Shown: one piece after another, positions 55,251 to 64,000 of the stretch
How positions within the stretch are numbered: position 1 is the first letter of the stretch
How the letters are laid out: every line of letters begins with the position of its first letter
Source: Chrysemys picta bellii
Taxonomy: Eukaryota; Chordata; Testudines; Emydidae
DNA: 64,000 bases
Reading direction: 5' to 3'
Assembly (NCBI RefSeq): GCF_011386835.1
Contig: NC_088800.1
Location: 22,806,572 to 22,870,571 of the forward strand
The notes under the pieces: model-generated
What the model was told of the DNA's origin: nothing
Database searches by the model: none
The model's input: the letters and a program-made list of their open reading frames with translations, nothing else
Position numbers and translations under genes: made by a program

Positions 55251-57600
55251 GTTAAGAGGACATGAGGAAAACCTGATGCATTATGCTCTTAGAAGATAGG
55301 GGGAAATTGGCATTTGCACAGAACAAATAAGATGTTGCCATCTAGCCATGCACAGCCCCATCTTATCTCTGGTGTCTAAGGATCCTGGGAAAGCCTCCCT
55401 TCAGCCCTGTGGAGATCCTGCCTCTCTGACCCTCCCAAAACCACACAACAAAACCAGAAGTGTGTTTGGTTCAGGTGCAATGCTGCCATTGGTCCCCTCC
55501 AAGCACAAGTTACCTCCCCATCTGAGGTTAGTTAAAGGAACTGAGGGGGAATTGATGGTGCAACAAGCAGCACTAATTTACATGGGAAATTGCCATGTAA
55601 CTTGACAGGGAGCATGCTGCACAGGGTAAATAATCCTTACCATCATCCCTTTATGGACAGCTATGTTCACCAAACTGCATTTATAACCTGATCTGGTACT
55701 AGCACAGAGCAAGTGTCAGTCATTTGACCTTTCCACCAGCTTCAAATGGCAAACATGGATATGGAGCCACTTTACACACAGTGCAGTGGAAGGCTGTATG
55801 GGGACTGTACTAAGGCTGCAAGATCTTTCTCTCCTTTCTGTTGCTATCGATGAGGAACATTTTGCTCTTGTCCTTAGTTCCTTTCAGTCCACGGCTGCAA
55901 TAACATAATGACTGTGTAGGTGGGAGGATTCTTATAATATAATGAAAGTCACTCTGGCTTTTAGAAATAACATTGCTCCTCCTACCTTTGCGTCCCAAAT
56001 CTCTCTCTAATGCAAGTAGCCACAACCACCCTGTATGTTTTGCTGTGTTGCTGTCTTTAAAATATTTCAATTCTGCATTTTTTGGGGTTGTACTTAAATA
56101 TAGGCCTCAGCCCCCTTGGGATGGCAAAGTCCTTGTGCTCAATTAGGCATAAGAACTGCAATTATTCTGCTCCTTATCTCCTATACCCTTCCAAGTGCAT
56201 GCACCCATACGGAAGGAGGGATGCGGGAGTGGACAAGAATAATCTCTTTGTTTATGCATGTGAATGGGGACAGGGATTTTTCTCCTTCTAATAACTTGGG
56301 GGCTGAGGGAGTTCACTGGTCATGGTTTATGTTAAGATTCCATTTGATAAAGGGTTAAATGTTTTAATCTGTTGTTGGTGCCACGGGGTAATAGATTGGT
56401 TATAACCATTTATAACCCCTACTGTTGTGTTCATACCTATAACCCATACTGCTCATGTCTGGAACATGCTTACAACATCTATTATTATTTATGGAACCTT
56501 TAATATAAAATGTGTCTGGTTAACTGATGGATTCCATACACATTTTGGGTCATAGGCTCCATGCTGTAGTAAAAAGGTCTAGGAATTTCTAAGATCGCCT
56601 GTTCTTCCATCCCCACGAGGCCCACAGGAGGGTGTAGCGAGGGGTGGGGGGGGGGAGGGTAAAGTATCCACAAAGTCCCCTCTGTGTTTCCTGTACAGTA
56701 TGTCCTCAAAGGGAAAGGTTTCTGGGGCTGTAGAGCAGGGACAGAGGCAGGCCTTCCAATGCTATGGATCATGGTGATTCACAAGGAAGGGTACCCCAGT
56801 ATTGTATAGGCAGGTGCCTTCTGCAGGGATAACAGCCCCTCTCCTACCTTGGTAGCATGGCTCTTGATGTGGTTGTTGGTTGGGTCACTGGGGTTGCTGA
56901 GCAACAGGCATGTTCAGGGGACTCGGGGAGAGAGTTAGCAGAACATGGAACATGACTCCTAATTGGCTTTCTACACAGAAACCCACCTGGTTTGCAGGCA
57001 ATAGTGCTGTACAGTACATCTAGAATAACTTCAGCTGGGAGGCAGAGCAGCAATTCTCCAAAAATAATAAATCAGCAGAGCCCTTTTTGCACTGAGCATC
57101 CATGGAGGGATATTGTCGGGGTGCTGGGCCAAGAAAGGGACAGAGCTCTGGAAGAGGAGAGCGGCACTGCAGAGGTTCCCTTCCGCACACGTGCAGAAAA
57201 GATGCACTGGGCTATTCCGACACTTCCCACAAAACTGATCTGTGTGTGTCAATGCATGTCCTGCCATCTAGTCATGAGTGGGTGGGAGGAGAAGTCTTTA
57301 GTAACTGATGTAGAGCATGGCTAGAAACCCCTATTAAAGCGATAAAATACCAGTTGATGATGTGATTGTGGGGATGCAGATCGTATTTTTTTTTAAATCT
57401 GTAATAAGAGGCCAGAGCCACACATGGATACATGCGGCAAATTTCCAAGCCTCTGGCAGTCTGATATACAAAGTCCACAATCCCTCTCCATGTGCAGATG
57501 GTGCCTGTTGTGCTTTTAGCCACAGAAGCATTTATAATTTCCAGTGCTGAGGAATGGATTTTTTCCTCTTTTTCCCTGCTGCAACTTACTTTTGCTATTT
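55251..57600. other. Unassigned sequence, no gene seen
   Basis: A G-run near 56643-56656 and ordinary sequence otherwise; no exon or classified repeat recognised. Confidence 0.3.
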
Positions 57601-58127
57601 CATAAGAATGGCCATTCTGGGTCAGACCAAAAGTCCATCTAACCCAGATCTAACTTCCGACAGTGGCCAATGCCAGGTGCCCCAGAGGGAATGAACAGAA
57701 TAGGTAATCATCAAGTGATCCATCCCCTGTTGTCCATTCCCAGGTTCTGGCAAACAGAGGCTAGGGACCCCATCCCTGCCCATCCTGGCTGAGAGCCATT
57801 GATAGACCTATCCTCCACAAACTTATCTAATTATTTTTTGAACCCTGTTATAGTCTTGACCTTCACAACATCCTCTGGCAAGGAGTTCCACAGACTGACT
57901 GTGCGTTGTGTGAAAAAATATTTCCTTTTGTTTGTTTTAAACCTGCTGCTTATTAATTTCATTTGGTGAGCCCTAGTTCTTGTGTTATGAGAAGGAGTAA
58001 ATAACACTTCCTTATTTACTTTCTCCACACCAGTCATGATTTTATAGACCTCAATCATATCCCGCCCTTAGTCGTCTCTTTCCAAGCTGAAAAGTCCCAG
58101 TCTTATTAATCTCTCCTCATATTTCAG
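57601..58127 (-). mobile_element. 5'-truncated CR1 LINE, minus strand
   Basis: Second CR1 copy, same orientation and subfamily as 53498-55060, with its 3' end at 57601 (strand ends CCATTCTTATG). It keeps the last part of ORF2 as an open 75-codon stretch (57831-58058), with [26 protein letters not shown] and TITGFKK, and then the 3' UTR. Truncation at about 58127 is typical of incomplete reverse transcription. It is the less damaged of the two in the overlapping part. Confidence 0.92.
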
Positions 58128-59527
58128 GGTAATACTCTGATTCCTGCCACACCTCCTCTACTTCCCATCCCCCAAATGCTTCCTCCTCCCTTTTGCGTGG
58201 GACCATTTTTGTGATGCAGGTCAGTACAAAGTGGCAGCATACCAAATAGTAGGTTTTAGCTTGCGTGTCGAATTTGTAATAAGTTGCTACGGTGTTCAGC
58301 ACGTAAGCCATGGGAGCATATGGCTCATTGTTCTATGTACTTGAAATGCTGGCACCGAGTAGCAGAATTACCTCAGTAGCATTACATGCAAGATGTTCCT
58401 TTTTATTTTGTAGCTTCTGCCTGTAGAAGAGTTAATAACACATCTGGCTAAGTTAGAGCACTAATGCTTGGCTTTATAAATGGATATTTTGATTCTGCCC
58501 AAATGAATTTCCAGAAGTTGTTAGGGAAGAAATAATTATTCAGTGGAGGCTGGTATATGACTGACTGTTCTGAATTACCGGTCAAAATTTTAGCTTAGCT
58601 GCCATGACCCAGTTAAACTAAACTTGGCTCCACTCTCCACATGAGAGCAGATGTAAGCACAACGCCCTGAGCTAGTACTAGTGTAACATTTGCTTATATT
58701 GGTTTCTGTTCCAGTAGCTAATTTAACTGGTGGAAGTATTTTTTTATTATTTTTTTTAACAGAGGTGGGATCCCACAGCCTCCACCTTGTTAGTCATGTT
58801 ATACTAAAAAGTTCCCACACGGAACAAAACAGGGGGAACTCCACACTGCCCTGAAGAGTTATACTGAAACTGAGCAGCAAACAGATTTCTTCCTGTAACA
58901 GGTAGACCCAGTACTTACAGATGTCTCTGACTATCTGGAACAAGTGAAAATCAGAGTGTTCTTTCTCTCTCTCCCATGATTTATTGTGTTTAAATTGTTC
59001 TGAGGCACTAAATCCTCATGAAGAAATCTTTGAAAAACATTAGCTGTTGCTCTATTTTTATTTTTTTTATTTTTATTTTTTTGAGGAATCTTTGTTCCTC
59101 AGCTGCTTCTGTGAGGAGGGAGACAATGTCATGGTGAGAGAAATGAAAACCATTTCTGCAGAGGGGGAAGGCGGTGATAAATGGACTCGGGACCAATAGT
59201 GATATCAAAATTGCAGACCATGATGCAGATGTGAAATCTGAGTCAATGTAGCTATATTTGAAGATGGTTTTGTGGGGTTTTTTTGCTTTTATTTAAACAA
59301 GAAAGGCCTGTCTCCCAGCCTGTCTGTACTAGTTTCCAATCATGGCTTTTTTTTAACCACATAGTGACAGAGATCTGAACCAAATCAAGCATTATTGAAC
59401 TTAGTCCACATAGCATTTTCTCTGTCTGCCAAAACTGTGTGCTAACCATGCATTCACATCTAAATCTACAATGCTGCCTAACAATGTATATGCATTGGTG
59501 AATAGTGGGAAAATCTGAGCAGCCATT
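58128..59527. other. Unassigned sequence, no gene seen
   Basis: T-rich tract at 59050-59083; nothing else recognised. Confidence 0.3.
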
Positions 59528-59535
59528 GTGTAGTA

Positions 59536-59913
59536 CAGCGGTTCTCAAACTGTGGGTTGGGACCCCAAAGTGACTCTGTTTTAATGGCGTCACCAGGGCT
59601 GGTTTAGACTTGCTGGCACCTGGGGCCAAACCCGAAGCCCAAGCCCCACAGCCCAGGGCTGAAGTCGAAGCCTGAGGGCTTCAGCCCTGGGTGGTAGGGC
59701 TCAGGTTACAAGCCCCCTGCCTGGGGCTGAAGCCCTTGGGCTTCAGCTTTGGCCTCCCTGCCCCACCCAGGGTGGTGGGACTTGGGCTTTGGCCCTTCCA
59801 CCCAGGGCAGTGGGGCTCAGGCAGGCTCAGGCTTTGGTCCCCTCTCCTGGGGTTGTGTAGCAACTTTTGTTGTCAGAAGGGGGTCACGGTGCCATGAAGT
59901 TTGAGAACCCCTG
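59536..59913. mobile_element. 378-bp hAT (Charlie/MER5-like) element
   Basis: Ends CAGCGGTTCTCAAACTGTGG and inverted CAGGGGTTCTCAAACTTCAT. Flanking 8-mers GTGTAGTA (59528-59535) and GTGTAGTG (59914-59921) match at 7 of 8. The interior is a mosaic of GGGCTGAAG, CCCAGGG and AAGCCC words in both orientations, forming nested stems. Opposed frames at 59681-59897 are mirror readings. No transposase. Confidence 0.9.
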
Positions 59914-61245
59914 GTGTAGTGCTTCCACTGGTGCAGAGGATTTTGGACAGGGGTTTTCCAAGCTGTCCCCATACTGCTATTCAAGATTGTGGGATTTGCC
60001 TAAGAATCCCAGATGACTCTTTGGCCACTTTCCATTACGGAGATCTCGGGCCGGGCCTGGCAAGTTTTGAAAGTTTGCTGCTTGACAGCCTTGAAAGCAA
60101 ACAGGTCAAAAATGATTGCAGAAGACTGACCACTGCTGTCCCTACATATTGCTGAGCTGAACTGCAAGGAAACTAGACTCTCTCTGGGCTAGACCCAGCT
60201 CTCCCCATGGGTGGGCTATTATTGTGGCTGGCTTGGTTGACATTGTATGCAATATTGCATGCAGAACCTAAATGTTGTTACTGAGACTTTTTTCATTAAT
60301 AAAAATGAATATAGAGGCCAATCTTGAAGGTTGTACATTAATTCCCACAATAATCTCATGATCATCAACACACTTCCATACAGCTATGCTATAGTTAGTT
60401 TCTAATTTTTTAAGCGTTAGGGGGGAAAAAACAGTAACTTTTGACATTGCTAGAAACCTCACCCTTAAGACTGTATAAAACGCTGCACGAAAAGTCAGCA
60501 TACCTGGGTTTTGTATGCACAAACCACTCTCGTTTTTCCTCCTGATAGCTTCAAAGTTATAAGCATTTTTTTGTTTGTTTGTTTGTTTTCCATTTTCTTC
60601 TTTGTAGGCCCCACTGGTGTCACTGTGGTGCTCTAGACTGTTCTGCTTGCTGAGGAAAGTAAGGGGAGTGATTCCTGCGGTAAAAGTCTGGGAGCAAAGG
60701 CTGTTGCCAATTTAGCTATTTTGTCACTAGATATAGCGACTTTCTGGTTTTCCTAGCGTAAAAAGAAGTGTCAAAGTGACCAGTGACAAATCTAGTGACT
60801 TTCACTGCCAATTACAGTGACATTCAGAGAAAGAAGTCACCAATATATATAGTCACAAAATCATTCACCAGCAGCTCAACTGTGTTAATAAAATCCATTC
60901 CATGCTCTCCTTACTACTTTCTTTTGCACACCAAGTCAATGTCATTATGTCTCAACTGGGATTATGTCATCAGTAGGAATTGCATTCCAGGGTTTCTTGG
61001 GCTGAGATCACTATAATCTGCAAGCAAGGAAAAGAGGTTTGTGGAGGCTAATTGCTTAAGCCAGGCACATTATGGAGAGAGAAGTATATTAGCTAGTGAT
61101 TGTTTTTAGGCAAATGTTTTTTCTTTCTCACTGAGTAGCATACCCTGTGATGCAGGGAAAGATGGCTAATGAAGTGGGCAGGGTGTGGGAGGCAGGTTAG
61201 TCAGTGAGGAGAGCCGCACAGATGGAAGGTGAGGTGGGATGAGAC

Positions 61246-61525
61246 CAGCGGCGGCTCCAGGCACCAGCGCATGCCTGGGGCGGCAAGCCGCGGGGGGCGG
61301 CCTGCCGGTCACTGTGGGGGCGGCAGTCAGGCAGCCTTCAGCGGCTTGCCTGCGGGAGGTCCGCCAGTCCCGCGGATTCGGCAGCAATTCGGCGGCGGGT
61401 ATGCCGAAGCCGCAGGACCGGCGGACCTCCCGCAGGCATGCCACCGAATCCACGGGACCGGAGACCTCCCGCAGGCAGGCTGCCAAAGGCAGCTTGGGGC
61501 GGCAAAAAAGCTAGAGCCGCCCCTG
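61246..61525. mobile_element. 280-bp hAT MITE nested in the long inverted repeat
   Basis: Starts CAGCGGCGGCTCCAGG, ends GAGCCGCCCCTG. Flanking 8-mers GATGAGAC (61238-61245) and GATTAGAC (61526-61533) match at 7 of 8. Same family as 7196-7458, with the same inverted GCGGGAGGTCCGCC-type interior. It lies only in the left arm, so it post-dates formation of the inverted repeat or entered with the extra left-arm segment. Confidence 0.9.
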
Positions 61526-62548
61526 GATTAGACAGAGCTATGTGCCCCAATGGGGTAGGAGGCACCATGCCTCCAGGGAGGAAGCCCTTACTACAGGATC
61601 AAAGGTGGAGCTAGCTTGATTTTGGCTCCCCTTTACTTATCCCCCCTGGCTTGGCCTGGGATTAGCTGCCCATCTGTTTTCAGAAATCAAACCCTGGAAG
61701 AGTGGGGGAAGGGGTCCGGCTAGTGGATTTTTGTTTTTAAATCTACTTTCTTGGCTCCCTCTGGCACCGAGCTCAGGTCAGGCGAATGCCCTCCTTTCCC
61801 TGGCTCTGGGCCCTCCCTTTCACTAACCTGTCGGCTCAAATCCAGGCTGGCAAGAAAGGCGAGGCTCAGCTGAAATTAACCAGCTCCAGCCAACCTGGGC
61901 TGCAGTGGGACGAAGATATTTTGCAGGTTTAGGTATGCCCAGTGCTTAATTTGTGATGAAAGAGGGGCCAGGGCTCAGCTGCCTTCAGTCCTGGCATGCC
62001 CCGGCACAAATTAAGCACTGCCCAGAGGTGCCGGGGCTATGACCTGCCAAATGTGTCTGAAGGGCAACTGGGTTTGGTTAATTTCTTTCTTGCCAGCCTA
62101 GATTTGAGACGACAGTTTAGTGAAAGGGAGGGCCCAGAGCCGGGGGGGAGGGCATTCGCCAACAATCTGCCTCCCCCACTCTGCCCACTTCATTAGCCAT
62201 CTTTCCCTGCATCACAGGACATGCTCCCTACTATGGAGCAGCAAGAAAGAACACATTTGGCTAAAAACAAGCCCTGGCTAATGTGCTGCTCTCTCCAAAG
62301 TGCACCTGGCTTTAGCAAAATATTTAATTGGCCTCCACAAACTTCTTTTCCTCGCCGGCAGATTATAGTGATCTCAGTCCAAGAAGCCCTTGAATGCAAT
62401 TCCTTCCAAGGACATGCTCAATTGAGAGGTAATGACATTGTCTTGGTGTGCAACAGAATGTAGTAAGAAGAACATGGATTTTAACAATGGATTTTATTAT
62501 GATCTTGAGCTACTTGTGAATGATTTTGTGACTATACTTGCCTGGACG

Positions 62549-62570
62549 TGCGCGCGCACACACATATATA
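62549..62570. repeat. Alternating purine-pyrimidine run
   Basis: GCGCGCGCACACACATATATA, a short mixed dinucleotide tract able to adopt Z-DNA; located within the right arm of the inverted repeat. Confidence 0.7.
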
Positions 62571-62704
62571 AAAAATTCTCTGTTGAATTCTCTGGAAGTT
62601 TTGTTTAGTGACATTTTTGACTCCTTTTGAGTGCTTAAACAGCTACATTTAGTGACTTTTCAGGGTTTCTCTGGTGACTTCCTGCTATGTCGAGTTGGCA
62701 ACAC

Positions 62705-63352
62705 TTCCAGCAGCTGACTCCTTTTTTCCTCAGCTCCTGTCTTTTTGGTGCCTGGAGCTCAGCCCCACAGACATAATGACCAATTTTCCCGGTTTCATCC
62801 TCCCTGTCCCAGAAAGCAGGCATACCCCTCAACAAAACAAGGAAGTGGGAACATAAGAGGTAAATCCTGTGGCAAAATGACAAAATTCAAGAGGTTAAAT
62901 GAGCCAAATAGATTTCCTTCAGGAAAGGGAAATGAACAGGGATTGAAATGGAGGGGAGGGGGTATTACTATTCCTAGCTCTAATCACAAACAACTTTGCT
63001 CAGATGAATAATCAAAATGAGATGCTATTCACAGGATCTGTGGATGTTCAGAATATGATATTGTGCGGAGTTTCACTGGGCTCCTTGAGCCTAGCTTAGC
63101 CTCTCTTGGGCATAAATTTGCCTATGGGCTTGTTGTTGCTTTCTTAATTAGGGGAGGGGTAGTGAATATATGTGTGTCTCAAACCTCACCCCCATTGGTG
63201 GCACCAAACTGAGACATCATTCAGGACACTTTGCACAAAAAGTGTGGGGAGTTCACACTAGACTCCATAACAATGTTAGGCACAGGGGGTCCCCGGTATA
63301 CATCTCCCTTTTATTAATTGTTTCAGATAGCCGTCGCTCATCAATAGGGGTA
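62705..63352. other. Unassigned sequence, no gene seen
   Basis: No exon or repeat recognised; several short frames without motifs. Confidence 0.3.
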
Positions 63353-63429
63353 CTTGTTCTGATTTACGTTGGTCCTGATCTGTATATCCATCATTTACAT
63401 GGATTGGGACCAACGTGAATTGGAACATG
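63353..63429. repeat. Inverted repeat next to the transposase remnant
   Basis: CTTGTTCTGATTTACGTTGGTCC (first 20: CTTGTTCTGATTTACGTTGG) pairs with GGACCAACGTGAATTGGAAC-type sequence at 63407-63429 across a 31-base loop. It may be transposon termini brought together by an internal deletion, or a small MITE inserted into the transposon. Confidence 0.55.
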
Positions 63430-63460
63430 TTCCCTAATTGTCCTGTACTTGTGTCTGCTG

Positions 63461-64000
63461 GCCACGTTCAAGGGTTATTACCTTCAGAGGATGTTCTCCA
63501 TGCTGATTAAAGAGATGGCAGGTGAAGGAAAGCCCAGTGTAAACGAGTTTTGGAAGTCCTACAACATCTTGAACTGTGTGGAAAACATTGACGCGTCACG
63601 GGAAGAGGTCACTTTGCAATGTATGTATGACATTTGGTGGCATGCATGGCCAGATGCTGTCCACAGCTTCATGGGATTTGATGCCGTTCCTGCTCTCGAG
63701 CAAGAAATTGTCAAGTTGGTGAAGGATGTCGGCTTCGAGGAAGTAGAAGAGGAGGATGTGCTGTCCAGGAGTTGTTGAAGTCTCACGCTGAGCAACTGAC
63801 AAATGAGGAACTGATTGAACTGGACCAACAACGGATATCCAAAGAAAGCAAGGACGATGATGATGATGTAGGGCAAGAAGCCAGTAGTCTGACAACAAAG
63901 AATCTCTCCCGTTTCTTTGGATTGCTGGATGAGATGACGCAAATCATACAGAGCAGTGATCCTTTTCATAAATGGTCTGCCGAAGTCTCCAGGGCTCTCG
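63461..64000 (+). pseudogene. Tigger/pogo-type transposase, C-terminal remnant with frameshift
   Basis: From about 63461 the plus strand reads ATFKGYYLQRMF, matching the segment just after the catalytic core of Tigger/TIGD-family (pogo DDE) transposases. Then come FWKSYNI, IDASREEVTLQCMYDIWW and DAVHSFMGF, all landmarks of the C-terminal part of that family. The first frame ends in a stop at 63776-63778. Reading resumes one frame over with VQELLKSHAEQLTNEELIEL, then an acidic run of aspartates (KDDDDD) and FFGLLDEMTQII up to the window edge. So one frameshift near 63755-63765 breaks it. The DNA-binding and DDE parts that should lie upstream are absent, replaced by a short inverted repeat. The full enzyme cuts and pastes DNA at TA targets; this copy cannot. 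Confidence 0.85.

Larger units (their letters stand above)
60701..62704. mobile_element. Two-kilobase long inverted repeat (foldback-like element)
   Basis: The left edge CTGTTGCCAATTTAGC and right edge GAGTTGGCAACAC are inverted, and matching blocks run inwards in order. TAGTCACAAAATCATTCAC near 60849 pairs with its complement near 62523. GATCACTATAATCTGC near 61006 pairs with 62361-62376. A 38-bp perfect block at 61144-61181 pairs with 62181-62218. A 25-bp perfect block at 61802-61826 pairs with 62117-62141. CAGTGCTTAATTTGTG at 61940-61955 pairs with 62005-62020 at the centre. The left arm carries about 575 extra bases (61203-61777), including a hAT MITE. I see no transposase and no TSD, so it is either a foldback transposon or an inverted duplication of one repeat. 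Confidence 0.85.

Noticed and set aside
61940..62020. CAGTGCTTAATTTGTG inverted pair considered as a separate 81-bp MITE
   Set aside because: Flanking 8-mers do not match, and the pair continues outwards into the longer inverted repeat, so it is better read as that structure's centre.
1..64000. CRISPR arrays, rRNA genes, functional tRNA genes, bacterial promoters or operons
   Set aside because: None seen. tRNA-like words occur only as SINE heads without full cloverleaf potential, and the repeat content is vertebrate.

Overview
This looks like nuclear genomic DNA from a reptile, most probably a cryptodiran turtle. The evidence is the repeat content. There are CR1 LINEs whose 3' ends carry the family's short ATTCTRTG-like tail. 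There is a tRNA-derived SINE of the tortoise pol III (Cry) type at about 27.7 kb. There are many hAT-type DNA transposons and MITEs with readable 8-bp target-site duplications (TSDs). Base composition is moderately AT-rich, no long host open reading frame exists, and nothing suggests operons or bacterial signals. I assign no host gene with confidence; the window reads as intergenic or large-intron sequence.

Layout. 0-2.8 kb: unassigned sequence with a GA microsatellite, a MIR/CORE-SINE-like copy and an L2-like 3' fragment. 2.8-4.6 kb: a GC-rich 1.8-kb hAT-like element whose interior holds two long inverted arms. 4.6-10.6 kb: a PIF/Harbinger-type MITE, two hAT-type elements, and at 9.3-10.5 kb a three-deep nest (hAT inside hAT inside a tRNA-derived SINE). 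12-16.3 kb: LINE fragments, a TIR element and an LTR-like stretch. 18.8-19.6 kb: a complete solo LTR with a 5-bp TSD. 22.6-25.8 kb: MITEs, old palindromic repeats and two LINE reverse-transcriptase C-terminal fragments in opposite orientation. 27.7 kb: the Cry-type SINE. 30.9-36.1 kb: hAT elements and a mariner/pogo-type MITE. 36-40 kb: unusually repeat-poor. 40-50 kb: a hAT with a nested MITE, a duplicated 110-bp unit, a fully paired 51-bp hairpin, a cluster of tRNA-like SINE modules and more hAT copies. 52-58 kb: hAT, a possible first exon, and two CR1 copies. 59.5-64 kb: a Charlie-like hAT, a 2-kb long inverted repeat interrupted by another hAT, and the frameshifted C-terminal part of a Tigger/pogo transposase running off the end.

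Three possible 5' exons (30.5, 38.1 and 53.1 kb) are reported as low-confidence candidates because each combines an ATG in fair context with a splice-donor-like site. The most unusual structures are the 2-kb inverted repeat at 60.7-62.7 kb, the near-perfect hairpin at 45.94-46.08 kb, and the duplicated 110-bp unit at 39.75 and 41.04 kb, whose second copy is flanked by a 10-bp direct repeat. Family names rest on terminal motifs, TSD length and remembered family character; no database search was possible.
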